A stretch of 64,000 bases of DNA from Podocnemis expansa (GCA_007922195.1 ML681963.1:142329390-142393389), one strand, 5' to 3'. Counted from the stretch's first letter, positions 47,031 to 57,607 are shown. Notes: generated from the sequence alone by a model not told the origin. Program-made: numbers and translations.

Positions 47031-47586
47031 TTTGGCACTCCTGTTCTAGTAAGGCTTCATGGGAGGCATCCCCGCTGCTGTACTGAGGGGACAGTTTTCA
47101 ATTCCGAGGTCTGGAGCTGAAGTGTTGAGAGATTGTGTCTAGGACCCAATGGTCTGACGTGATTTTGGCCCACTGATGATGGAACGGGGCTAGGTGGTAC
47201 CTGAATGATGGGGTTTGGTCAATGTTGCTATTGGTGCAACCCTCGGGTGAGATGTCAAAAGCTCTGCCTCTGGTTGGGTGGCGGGAGCTGTTGTTTCCCT
47301 GGTGGGGTGTTTTTGCATTCTCCTAAGACCAGGGACCCCTTCCACCATGCCCCTGTCCCTATCCCCACTCCCTCAGGGGTATTGGGAGGGCTGGAAGGAC
47401 TGGTGCCAGAAGCCCTTCTGCTGTTGTTGGTGCTGAGGCTGATGTGACTGCTGCTGGGGCTATTGCTGGCGGAAGGAGTGCCTGGCTTTCTGTGGTGTAT
47501 ACATGCCTAGTTACCTCAGGGTGGCATGTGAGTCTTTCATTCCATGCAGCTTCAAATCCATTGACTCCACAAACAGCAGCTGTCCC

Positions 47587-49745
47587 TCAAAAGGGAGGTC
47601 TTGAGTGGACTGCTGCACTTGTGGTGACAGTCCCGAGCCCTGCAGCCCAGCAGCCCTGTGCATGGCAACTCCTCATGCCACCCCTTGGCTTGCCATATCT
47701 GTGGCATCCCAGGAAGTTAGAAGCACATCCCCTGCAGCCAGGAGGCCCCCCTCTTCTAAGGTGTTGTAGTCCTGGGAGTGATCGGAGGGGATGAGGTCCT
47801 GAATCTCTCCATGGCCTTCCACAGATTGAACGCGCACCTGCCCATGAGGGCCTGGTGATTCGCAATATGCAGCTGCAGGGCTGTGGTGGAAGAGAGCTTC
47901 CTGCCAAAGAGGTCAAGATTTTGGCCTTTATTGTTTGGCGTGCCAGCTGGTTGGCCCTGCCGCTCCCTCTGGTTCACTGCATCCACCACCAAGGAGCCCA
48001 GGGTGGGATGGTTAAAGAGGAAGCTGAACTTGTCCACAGGGATGTGGTACCTTTTCTCTGCCCCTTTGGATACCAGGGGCATCAAAGATGGAGTTTGCCA
48101 CCTAGCATGGTCGAACTTGAGGACTCCCTCATGTAGCTGGACCACCAGTCTGGCTGGAGGGGCTACATTGCTCACATCAAAGAGTGGCTCAAAGTCCTAC
48201 CTGACCATCTTGATCTGCAGGTCTAGGTTTGTGGCCATGCACCTTAACAGTTCTTGGAGGGCACGAGTGTCTTCCCTAAATGACAGGGATCTTTGATATG
48301 CAGCTTCGTCAGGCGATGATGATGACATAACCCGTGGGGCTCTATGGCAAAAGCTGGATTGTCCTGCCCTGGGGTCCAATTCCTCATCAGACACCACAGT
48401 AAACTAAGATCCCCTGGGTGAGGTACGCCTCGATGACCCTGGTGCCCCAGTCAGTCCATTGCACTGACCAATCTTTAAAAGTTCTTGGTGCTGAGTCCCA
48501 TGCAAAGGTCGGTTGACCCCATGACCTGTGCCAGTCAGAATCCCTGTGCTGGGAGGATGTCAGTGAATGGCCTCTCTTTCAGCATGTCACCAACAAGTTG
48601 TCAGGTGGCAAGGTTGGTGCTGGGGCAGCCAATGCTGGGGCTCAGGCCTGAGAGTCCCTGCAGTGGGAGGGTGTTGGAGAGCACTTCCTCCTATGCTTAC
48701 CCAGTGGCTTGGAGGCAGTCAGTGCCAGGCTCAGTGAAATTGATGACCGACTGCACTGGTGCCGTGCATCGGTGTCCTCCAACAGACCCGATTTGGACTT
48801 GGTGCATTGAGGTTTTTGTGATTGCACTGAGGAACAGTCCCGTTGGGAAGTCTCCAGTGAGAAATGAAAGTAGTCCCCATCATTCCCGGACTCAGCCTCC
48901 AAAGAGAGTGGGGTAGAGGCCCTCTTTGGAGGAGCAGCACATGGAAAGGTGAAGGGGACCATTGTGTCCATGGTGCCAAGGGGCTCTGCTGATCGCCCCT
49001 GGGGAGGTGTTCCAGAGAACTTGGAATGGGTCTCTCAGGGTCCCCATGCAATACCTCATCAGTCACGAGGTAAGCTGTAACCTCGTGTGCCAAGGGAGTG
49101 TGCTAATGCACCGAGCCTGCCCAGGCCTTAAAGAGGAGGGCCAGTTTTCCCTTGGACACTGCCAGTCTTGGTATGGGGGGATCGGCAGCTGTAGTAGGGC
49201 CTTAGCGGCCTCGAAGACCTCTGGTGTTGAAGGGATCAGGAGGTACTCAGGCTCTGCACCACTGAGGATCCTGGTGCCGGTTATCCAGGACCCCCCCCCC
49301 CCGAGGGTGACCCTGAGCCCAAATGGGGCTTCTTCGGCTTCCCGGATGGGGAGGGGTGTCAGGGACAGGACAGTGCCGAGTGGGCATTCGGCACCAAGGC
49401 TTCCTAAGCCAAAGCAGACATGTTTGGCACCAACTTGGGTCTCAGGGCCTCTTTGAGCACCCTGGAGTGAAGGCACTGTTCCCACTCCTTCTGGGACCTA
49501 GGTTTGAAGGACAAACAGATTTGGCATTTGCCACTCCTATGGGACTCCCCTAGGCACTTCAGGAATATATCATGGGGGTTACTGAGTGGGAAGGTCTTGC
49601 TGCAGCTCACACAGGGCTTGAAGCCCAGCATGGTTGGATTGGTGCTGGTGAATGTGGACTCTTCATGTAATGGGGATCTTGAATCATTGGCACATCTGGA
49701 ACCCAGTGGAAACATGGATATGAATAGGTTTTCCCAATTGAGCAT
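47587..49745 (-). pseudogene. DIRS Gag-like protein with LAP2-alpha-like domain
   Basis: Broken into pieces on the minus strand. The N-terminal piece (49404-49745) holds a cysteine-rich knuckle, CVSCSKTFPLSNPHDIFLKC followed by H-x-x-x-x-C-x-x-C. Middle pieces include TPEVFEAAKALLQLPIP (near 49230) and SSSSPDEAAYQRSLSF with LQELLRCMATNLDLQ (48197-48397). The C-terminal piece (47756-48175) reads HPTLGSLVVDAVNQRERQGQ and LHIANHQALMGRCAFNLW. The C-terminal domain resembles that of the nuclear protein LAP2-alpha, which is known to be derived from a DIRS-type Gag. In the element it should form the structural particle or RNA-binding protein. At least four frame changes break it. Confidence 0.8.
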
Positions 49746-49864
49746 CTGTGAAGTTTGGCAGAAATGGACAAAGATAGGTGCTTGCTGAAAAGCAAGAGTG
49801 GGCAGTTCCAGGACCGTTGTGAGGGTGGAAAGAAGGAACTGAAGGAGGGGCAGGGGCAGAGCCC

Positions 49865-49872
49865 CTTATATA
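49865..49872 (-). promoter_or_regulatory. TATA box of the DIRS leader
   Basis: TATATAAG on the minus strand about 120 bp before the first Gag methionine at 49745. The distance and position within the leader suit the element's own promoter. Confidence 0.6.
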
Positions 49873-50040
49873 CCATGCAGGTGCACAGGACAGAGGGGGT
49901 GTTGGCCACTGACCCTACAGAGACAGACTAGGGCAAAAAGCTTCCGAGCATCCGTGCACTGCGACACATAGACAACTATCTCAGAATGGATGTAAGCAGC
50001 ACTCGAAGAAGAATAGGTGACTCCTAGTCTCGGTAATTCT

Positions 50041-51060
50041 CTTCCTGTTAGGTGCCAATGCTGTTCCAACTACTGTTGGAAAAGTGCTTCCTAGATGATG
50101 GTAAAGTTGATCTGGAATTGATTTTAATGCTGCTGAAATCTAATTTAATTGTATTTGTTATATAAATACAATAAACAAGTAGGGCACCTAGAACTTTGGA
50201 TAGGCATATTTTAAACATAAACAAATAAATGCACAAATTCTTGTCAGGTTTCTGGTTCAAAATCTCTAGTTTGCTTGTTGTTGTTAAGGTTCAGACCTCT
50301 GTGAGCACACTAGTTAAGCAGTTTTAGCTTGCTGGCCAGAAACTAAAGTTGCAAGCTTTTGTGAGAGAACTGCACAAGTATTTCTGTTTTGTTGGACTGA
50401 TGTGAAGGCTCAAGTCTCTGTGATTTCACTGTCTCAACACCTCTGTCTAGGATTGTGGACTGAGATCTACGTGTAAGGGATTCTCTGGGGTTCCCTACTG
50501 AGCAACTCACTTGCTGATCTGATTTTAAAAAGACTTTTGTGAGGATTACTTGTACAACTTTTTCGTTTTTTAAACTGGTGTCAAAGCATGGCCCATTGTA
50601 AACTCTGTGGCTCAGCAAATCTAGCTTGCCGAGTTCGATGGTTTGGCAGCTTTTGAATGCTGGGCAGTAGCCATAGTAAGGCAGAAGCCTTTCTGAAGTT
50701 ACTGAATTAACACATCTAACTGCTTTCTAGGTTGAAGTCAGAGAACAAGTCTGAGTGATGTCTCCAGAACAGCACATTTATCTTTCTGCGGTTATGCCAA
50801 GAAGCAGGCTTATGTGATGTCGTTGGCTACGGCGCACTCAGTTGGCTTCATATCCCCATCCACTTCTTCTGGCTACCACTAATGATTTCCTTAGTTCTAA
50901 TATCTCTAAGATCTATACAGCTGGGCAAGCTATTGAGTTGGAAAGGTGTCCAACAAAGGCTGCCTCTCATTTGCTCATTCACCTCTTTTCTGGACCCAAG
51001 CAGCAGTTGCGGTGGCAGCAACAGTAATACATTTCCTCCACTGGGAAGGAGGGATGCATA
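50041..51060. other. Gene-free background
   Basis: No gene or element recognised. Confidence 0.4.
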
Positions 51061-51114
51061 TGTGTGTGTGTGCGTGTGTGTGTGTGTGAGAGAGAGAGAG
51101 ATAGAGAGAGAGAG
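51061..51114. repeat. (TG)n/(AG)n microsatellite
   Basis: A TG run with one TGCG interruption passes into an AG run with one AT interruption. Confidence 0.95.
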
Positions 51115-51814
51115 ACCAGGGGAGATAGGACTGTTGAGGAAATAACACTGAGGGGAAAAGATATTGTATTGATAAGGATAGATGCCTCAGACTCAAAGGG
51201 TCATGATTATGGCTTATAGCAAATCTTCAAAACTCACAATGTTGACAAAAAAGTCTAAATTTTTTATAAAAATGTTTCCCCTTTTTGTCAAAATTCAAAA
51301 TTGTGATGAACAATTCTTTGAAGTTTTTAAAAATTTAAAATTTATTATCAAATGCGTCATTACCAAAAACACCCCAACAAATCTGATAAAATGTTAATGA
51401 AAATTTATTCTGGTTTCCTGCCAGGTGTAAGAAAGGTGTTTATAAAATCCTAGTTTATTAACATCAAATAGTAGATTGTAATTTGGGGTTTATTTCAAAT
51501 CATTTCTGGCCTTGCCCATTGTACAAGGCACTATTTAAAAAAATGCCGAAAACACCCTTTTATTAAATATATAGTGATTGAGTGGGAAACAGTTAACACA
51601 TTCCAAATTTATAAAGTTAAGAAAGACTTCCTCTTTGGCAATTTCCATAGTTTCTTCTTCCTTTAGCTGTATAAAATCTTTTAAACAGAAAACTCCTTAT
51701 TTAGCAGTTTAAATTGCCATTAAAAGTTTTTATTGGGGAAAACACTCAGCTGTAGATGTTCTCATATTGTTTTTGAAGCACAAACTATATATTATAGGGG
51801 TAATAGAAATAACT
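51115..51814. other. Gene-free background
   Basis: AT-rich with nothing assigned. Confidence 0.4.
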
Positions 51815-51878
51815 AAACTTGAATTTATTAGTTTGAATTAACAAATTCAAACTAACTTTTCCTAGTGTAGACATAGCC
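51815..51878. mobile_element. Harbinger-type MITE right end, TTAGTTCGAACTAA family (copy M)
   Basis: Only a right end: TTAGTTTGAATTAACAAATT and CCTAGTGTAGACATAGCC. The left end is missing. It abuts the minus-strand CR1 that starts at 51879. Confidence 0.65.
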
Positions 51879-52811
51879 TAAATGCATGACCTTGCACTTT
51901 CTATCATTAAATTTCATCAGGTGCGTCTACACTGACAGGTTAGTTTGAATTATGGAGCCTTAATTTGAACTAACGTAGTCCTGTCTACCATAGACTTTCA
52001 CTAGTTCGAATTAAGGAATTCCTTAAGTCAAACTAATGAAAGCTTAGTTCGAACTAGTAAGCACTTAGTTCAATTCTTAGTTCAAATTCAGGGCAGTGTA
52101 GACCAGGATTAAGCCTTAATTTGAACTAAATAAAACTGAATTAGGGCAGTTAGTTTGAATAAACAAAATGCACTAATTCAACTTAATGTTTAAATTGAAT
52201 TAGTGCACTTTTTTAATTTGATTTACTAAGGTCCGGTTTAGTTCAAATTAAGGTCGCCCTTTGTTAATTCAAACTAACTTTTGTAGTGTAGACATAGCTA
52301 TCCTGTTTCTATAACTCCAGTTTACAAGGTCATCCAGATCTTGTCTGATATCCTGGTTCTTCTCTGCACAGCAATGCCTCCCAGCTCATGTCACAAGCAT
52401 GCTTTATTAGTACATTCCCACTTTTTGTGCAAAGGCCAGTAATAGAAAGGTTAAATAAGATTGGTCCTAAAACGAATCCCTGAAGAAATCCACTAGTACT
52501 TTCTTCCAGCCTGACAGTTCACCTTTGAGTATGATCCATTGTAGTGTCCCCTTTAACCAGTTACTCATCCACATTTCAATTTTCATAGTAATACCCATCT
52601 TTTCCAATTTAACTAATAATTCCCTATTTGGAATTATACCACATGCATTACTGAAACTTAGATAAATTATATCCACTGCATTCCCTTTGTCAAAAAATCT
52701 ATTAACTTTTCAAAAAAGTGATCAAGTTGGTCTGGCAGAATTTATGTTTTGTAAAGCCATGTTGTATTTTTGCTTCAATTTCCATTAACCTCAATGTTCT
52801 CAATGCCATTG
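51879..52811 (-). mobile_element. CR1 LINE fragment, minus strand, split by a MITE
   Basis: Minus-strand translation of 52467-52676 gives DIIYLSFSNA (the YLDFSKAF motif with the catalytic Asp changed to Ser) and WMSNWLKGTLQWIILKGELS, typical of the CR1 RT. Plus-strand hallmarks are CCAGTTTACAAGGTCATCCA and CAGCCTGACAGTTCACCTTT. Copy N (51919-52299) interrupts it, and joining the flanks at one ATC restores a continuous CR1. Confidence 0.85.
51919..52299. mobile_element. Harbinger-type MITE, TTAGTTCGAACTAA family (copy N)
   Basis: A 381-bp element with ends AGGTGCGTCTACACT / AGTGTAGACATAGCT and a perfect ATC duplication (51916-51918, 52300-52302) within CR1. Inside are CTAGTTCGAATTAAGG and several TTAGTTCAAATTAA-like palindromes. 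Confidence 0.85.
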
Positions 52812-53408
52812 CAGGTGTGGTAGACTAACTCTGTTTGGTCTGCTCAGCTCCAGAGATGGAGCTGGGGCCAGCTGGCATGTAATGCAGCTCTGGTGCAGTC
52901 TTCTAGGGCTCCACTGGAGGCTGTACGATGTGGCAGCCAGCCACAGCCCCGCTGCCAGAGAAGAGTGGAGAGAACAGGGCCAGTCTGTCCTGCCCCTAGA
53001 GGCAAACCAGTTGGGAATACAGCCTGTGGTCCCCCAACACTCACCTAGATGGGGACTCCCACAGTGTGGCCACAGGGTGTGGGAGAGGAGCTCAGTCAAG
53101 GGCAGGATGGCCAGCCTGGGGTGACCAAGAGTGGTGGGGCAGCCGAGGTGCCTAAGGCCCCTTAATCTAGGCCTGTGTCTCTCCACCACCTCTCCCCCTG
53201 GCTCTCCACTGCCTTCCCCCTCCGCCCTGGAGCCAACTCTCTGCTGTTGCACTGGGCGGCTCCCTGGGGCTGGCTCTCTGCTGCCTCCTCCTCTCCTGGA
53301 GCCTGCTGTCCTCCACACTCCCCACCCCAGTGTGGGCACCCCTCTAGGCCAGGGACCTGCTGCTGCTCTGGCCCCTGGTCCACCTATGTAAACTATTGCC
53401 CACCCCTG
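52812..53408. mobile_element. hAT-like non-autonomous DNA element
   Basis: Left end CAGGTGTGGTAGACTAACT; right end, reverse complemented, CAGGGGTGGGCAATAGTTTA, followed inside by GGGCCAGAGC. CAGGGGT ends point to hAT. The flanking octamers do not match. The GC-rich interior gives long open frames on both strands without protein features. Confidence 0.55.
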
Positions 53409-53647
53409 ACTTAACCAAAAGAAGACTGAGGGCAGATAACTGCCGTCTATGGCTGTGTCCACACGCAGGGTGTTGTTTAGAAATAAGTTATTTTGAAACA
53501 AGTCGTCTCAAAATAAAGTCTTTATTTTGAAGCGACTTAATTCGAAATAACCAAAAAACCAAACTGAAATAAGGAAAAGCGGGAATCAAAATAGCATGTC
53601 CACACTGTGGACTTGCTATTTCACTTTAGGGGAAGGGCACCATGTGA

Positions 53648-53706
53648 GGTGTGGCAACATGGCCGCCTCCCTGGGCCATGTCAGCGGCCGTGTTGCCAGC
53701 CAATCC
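53648..53706 (+). promoter_or_regulatory. Conserved left subterminal hairpin
   Basis: GTGTGGCAACATGGC pairs with GCCGTGTTGCCA across a short loop, directly upstream of the TATA box of the transposase gene. The same hairpin lies at 18489-18530, 27191-27234 and 33229-33272, and one arm of it inverted at 40957-40980. Conservation between elements with different ends suggests a binding or promoter function; this is inference. Confidence 0.6.
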
Positions 53707-53714
53707 TATAAAAG
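53707..53714 (+). promoter_or_regulatory. TATA box of the transposase gene
   Basis: TATAAAAG about 90 bp before the first in-frame ATG at 53805. The related MITE G has CATAAAAAG in the same position after its left hairpin. Confidence 0.6.
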
Positions 53715-53804
53715 CTGGTCCCGACATCACTTCCCTGTCCATTCTGGCTAGCAGGACTCTGCAAACAATAGACATGGACACTGCCCAGCTGCCCAGCCAG
53801 TGCC

Positions 53805-54950
53805 ATGCAACAAACAGACCCTCTGCCTGCCTGCAGTGTCCTGCTGATGTGGGATACTCTACTCGCAGACCCTGATGGTGCCCAGCCTGTGCCTGAGGCT
53901 GTCATCCAGCTTGGCTGCAGAGCAGAGCTACTGCCCCTGTCCCCTTCCGTGCCTTGCCAGGTCTGGGCCCGGGAGACCAGTCCAGACTGGTGGGAGCGGG
54001 TAGTGTTGTGAACCTGGGAGGGCAACCAGTGGTGAAGGAACTTTCAGATGAGCAGGGCCAGCTTCAACCTCCTGGTTGCAGAACTCGCCCCGCTGCTGCG
54101 CCGAAGGGACACCACCATGAGGCCTGCCATCCCTGTGGACAAAAGAGTGGCCATTGCCCTGTGGAAGATGGCCACTCCAGAGTTGCACAGGTCTGTGGCA
54201 TACCTCTTTGGCATCGGGAGGCCCACCACTGGCAACTTTCTTGTGGAGGTCACCAGGGCCATAAACCGGATCCTGCTGTGACGCCTGGTCACCCAAAGGG
54301 AGCTGCAGCACACCATTTCCAGCCTGGCCACACTGTGCTTTCCCAGTTGTGCAGGGATCTTGGACCCCACGCACATCCCCGTGTGAGCCCCGGAGCAAAG
54401 AGCCGCGGAGTACAGAAACCGCAAGGGGTACCATTCCATTATCTTGCAGGCCCTTGTGGACCACCGGGGCCTTTTCCAGAACTGTTACGTGGGATGGCCA
54501 GGGAGGGACCATGATGCCAGGGTCCTCTGTAACTCTGCCCTGTACTGGGGCATGGAGGCGGGCACCTTCTTCCCCCCGCATAACATCAATGTTGTGGGAG
54601 TAGAGGTGCCCGTCCTCATTGTGGCAGACACGGCCTATCCCCTGTACCCATGGCTCATGCAGCTGTACGCAGGGCCCCTCGATCCCTGACAGCAGATCTT
54701 CAACCGCTGCCTGAGCTGCTGCTCCCAGGTGGTTGAGCGGGCATTTGGCCGCCTCAAGGCACGCTGGAGGTGCCTGCTTATGTGCCTCCATCTTGCGGAG
54801 AGGACAGTGCCGCAGGTGATCAGTACGTGCGTGGCCCTGCACAACTTCTGTGAGCAGTGGGGTGAGCCCATTGTAGCTGCCTGGGAGGCTGAGGTACAGC
54901 TCCTCGCCGGGGACTATGAGGAACCCAGACCTGTGCCCACATGGGAGTAG
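53805..54950 (+). pseudogene. Harbinger DDE transposase (five in-frame TGA)
   Basis: The transposase cuts at element ends and joins them to a new site. One reading frame runs from the ATG at 53805 to TAG at 54948 with no frameshift but five TGA stops, at 54009, 54033, 54279, 54384 and 54687. The catalytic triad of the DDE_Tnp_4 / HARBI1-type nuclease fold is visible: Asp in ILDPTHIPV (54363-54365), Asp in LIVADTAYPLYPWLM (54627-54629) and Glu in VVERAFGRLKARWR (54735-54737). Between them lie YRNRKGYHSIILQALVDH and VGWPGRDHDARVLCNS, also typical. The N-terminal part has a helix-rich LLVAELAPLLRRRDTTMRPA and VDKRVAIALWKMA, as in the family. The frame continues past the TAG with LSQRAVTVWDALMNTFALEEL, so the TAG could also be secondary. 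All breaks being TGA points to CpG decay of CGA codons. Confidence 0.93.
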
Positions 54951-55145
54951 CTGTCCCAGAGAGCCGTGACAGTGTGGGACGCACTCATGAACACCTTTGC
55001 CCTGGAGGAACTCTGAGGGCCAGGCCTGCCCTGCCCCACATCACCCTCTCCCCCATTTGCCAACAGCCAGCCCCCACCCATCCACCCGCACTGTGAACTA
55101 CCCCCAAGAAAACCATTCATAACCAAAAATATGCGTGTAAAACTA

Positions 55146-55151
55146 TTTATT
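55146..55151 (-). terminator. Polyadenylation signal of the Myb/SANT-like gene
   Basis: AATAAA on the minus strand about 40 bp after the last minus-strand codons near 55192. It lies about 130 bp from the last plus-strand transposase-frame codons, so the two genes converge closely. Confidence 0.6.
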
Positions 55152-55191
55152 TAACAAAACAGGGGTTGGGGCAAGGAAGGGCTGGGGAGGG

Positions 55192-57137
55192 TTACGGGAT
55201 GGGGCAATGTAGAGGCGGTCTGGGGTGGGGCAGCAACTTGGAAGGGGGAGATAGATTGGGGGGAGGGGGTGGGGGAGTCTGGGTGGCAGGGGAGAACTTA
55301 GGCAGGGCCTGTGGGAGGGTACGGGGGGTGGTGGTGTTCCCCGCCCCTGCCCATGGCCGCCCTGAGTCTGGGGTCACCTCTGGGGAGGGCCAGGTGGCAG
55401 ACCCCTGCAGCTGCTGGAGGGGCCGTCTGTTCCACCATCTGGTTGCAATCGCCTCCACTGAGGTGGGCAGGTAGTCGCTTAGGCACTCAATGGCCTGCGC
55501 CTGGCGCTCCAGGGCGGTGACCACCTGGTCATCTGCCGCTGATGCCTGCTGTAGCGGGCAGAGGGCCAAGTCCTGCCGCATGGCTTGCTCCTGCCACCAG
55601 GCCTGGGTGGATGCCTCAGTCCACTCCCTCAGCTCCTCGAGGCTCGCCAGGATCTCTCCTCACATCTGGGGGGCCCTCCTCCTCTGGCATGGTGGCCTCG
55701 GGCTGAGGCATTGGGCAGGTGGTGCGGCAACGCGAGCGGCTGGGCAACCTGCTCGAGGGAAGCAGAAAACACAGTTGGCCCCTGCTGCCTGCTGGCCTTG
55801 TCTGTGTGCAGCCTGTCTGCAGCACACACCTCTGCCCTGACTGTCAGCAGGACTCAGGATCCTGTGGGACATTGCCCTGGGGTGGGGCTACTGGATCCCA
55901 TAGCCTCGAAAGGAGGCCAGAAAAGTACAAAAAGGAGGACATTGGAGGACACATTGGAGAAAATGTAGTATGGATGTGATGTTCTGTGGTGTTAAGGGGA
56001 CCCTGGAACACTTTCCTGTACAAATAAGTATTCTATGGTATTCCAGGATACTTCAACCCCTACAGTAAAAAGCCTGACAAAATCCTGTATTTTAAACTGC
56101 CTGCCAGACAGAGAATGTGAGGATAAAAAGAAGAACAGGACAGTAAAAAGGGGACCATGTTCTCCTTTTGCCTGACCTCTGGTAACCATACCCTGGAGGC
56201 GCACATGCTAGTGGTGCCCACAAGGGTGAGCTGGACTCAGCCACGCCTTGCTCTAGGGGGTCTCCCAAAACCACTTGCCAGTGGTGTGGCCTGCATGCTC
56301 TCCACCTCGCCCAAGATGCGGCTGCATCTTTGACACCCAGCCCCTCTTAACCGCCCCCAGGCACACAGGGGCCTGTGACCCTGGTGCCACCTGTCCCTCA
56401 GGTACCCGTGGCCATGGGAGGGCCTCTGCACTCACCGACTCTGTGCCCTACCTGCCCCAGTGCCCGGCCCTGTACCCCCTCGCTGCCTGTGACCTAGACA
56501 GGCCCAGCCCTGTGTGCCTCTGCAGGAGGGGAATACTCACCCACAGGGGCTCCAGAGATCCTGTGCTATGTCCCAGTGTCCGTCTCCAAGTCCGCAGGGG
56601 CTGGGATGGTGTCAGGCCCCTGCTTCTCGGTGCTGCTCTCTGCCTCGGGGCCGGGGAACAGCTCTGGGGTCCCAGGTGTAGCCTCCGCCACTGGTGGTGG
56701 TACAGTGGGAGGCTCCGGGCCAGAGGACAGGCTCTGGCATGCCCCAGTGTCCATGGCCTTGGAGGGAAGGCCACTGGGCTCCGGCCCCAGGAACTCATGG
56801 AGCTCTTCATAATAGGGCAGTTAGCAGTGCTACCTGCCCCCTGGAGCTCCCGGGCCTCCCGGCTTCTGGCATGGTCCTGACTGAGGCCCTTGATTTTACT
56901 GCGGACCTGCTCTGTGGTCCGCTTGTGCCCTTGTGCGGACATGGCTGCGGCAATGTCCGCATATACGTCCCAGTTCCGGTGGCTAGCCTGGAACCAGGAC
57001 ATGATGTCTCCCATCCTCCAAATGGACAGCAGACCTTGTCTGCTGTCCATATGGGGGCATGGCATCACCCCCCTGGGGCGTTGCTGCCACATGCTGCCAT
57101 GGGTGACAGGCTTCTGGCCATGCTGGCAGGCACACAT
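55192..57137 (-). pseudogene. Myb/SANT-like Harbinger accessory protein, two exons, broken
   Basis: In Harbinger elements this partner protein binds DNA and helps bring the transposase to the ends. Exon 1 (57137 to 56541) starts MCACQHGQKPV and carries the Myb/SANT-like region SWFQASHRNWDVYADIAAAM with RTTEQVRSKIKGL. A frame change at about 56800 precedes an acidic/Pro segment (ELFPGPEAESSTEKQGPD). The donor GTGAGTATTC is at 56540-56531. The acceptor follows a CTTCCCTCGAGCAG tract at 55749. Exon 2 (from 55748) contains a TGA near 55668, then EILASLEELREWTEASTQ, QVVTALERQAQAIECLSDYL and a Pro-rich C-terminus. Exon structure, domain order and C-terminal motifs match the intact-looking gene at 61793-63589, which supports the model. 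Confidence 0.8.
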
Positions 57138-57146
57138 AGGCAGGAA

Positions 57147-57186
57147 CTTCCTGTTTCCCCTGGGTGCTGTGCACCCTGGGAAGAAG
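57147..57186. promoter_or_regulatory. Conserved right subterminal hairpin
   Basis: CTTCCTGTTTCCCCTGGGTG pairs with CACCCTGGGAAGAAG. Equivalent palindromes are at 27256-27289, 34381-34413 and 45925-45959. It lies just upstream of the Myb/SANT-like gene start (57137, minus strand). Confidence 0.6.
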
Positions 57187-57607
57187 GTCAGACTGTTATT
57201 TCGAAACAACGCTTATTTTGAAATAACATGTCCGGATGCCGGTTATTTCAAAACAACTCATTTCAAAATAACCGTTGTTTCGAAACAGTATGTCCCAATG
57301 GCATTATTTCAAAATGAGTCGTTTCAAAATAACTGTCGTTTAGAAATGGAAGGGGTTTAAGCCGTTTCAAAATGACACCTCTTGTTTCAAAACAACGGAG
57401 CCTGTCATTTCGAAACAAGAGAACGTTGTGTGGACATGCAGGTTTTTATTTCAAAACAACCACTGTTATTTCGAAATAAAAACCTTGTGTAGACATACCC
57501 TATAAGTACATCAGAGGGATAAATGCCAAGGAGGGAGAGGAATTATTTAAGTTCAGCATGAATTTGGACACAAGAACGCATGGATATAAACTGGCCGTCA
57601 GGAAGTT

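Larger units (their letters stand above)
46200..50040 (-). mobile_element. DIRS-like retrotransposon, 3'-truncated
   Basis: Read on the minus strand, it has a leader with a TATA box (49865-49872), Gag pieces (about 49745 to 47587) and a reverse transcriptase region (about 47030 to 46216). DIRS elements use a tyrosine recombinase instead of an integrase. That gene and the RNase H/methylase region would lie further on and are missing here. Frameshifts and stops are frequent, so the copy is dead. The leader contains TGAGATAGTTGTCTATGTG, which pairs imperfectly with itself. Confidence 0.8.
53451..57500 (+). mobile_element. PIF/Harbinger element with transposase and Myb/SANT-like gene
   Basis: A 4,050-bp element with ends GGCTGTGTCCACACG / TGTGTAGACATACCC and a perfect TAT duplication (53448-53450, 57501-57503) inside CR1. 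Multiple TTATTTCGAAATAA palindromes fill the outer 150 bp on the left and 320 bp on the right (exact copy 57466-57479). Inside are a left hairpin (53648-53706), a TATA box, a plus-strand transposase, a minus-strand Myb/SANT-like gene and a right hairpin (57147-57186). Both genes are broken, so it is no longer autonomous. Confidence 0.92.

Noticed and set aside
53131..53501. Long frames on both strands, up to 233 residues on the minus strand
   Set aside because: They span the hAT-like element, a CR1 fragment and a Harbinger end, so no single gene could use them.
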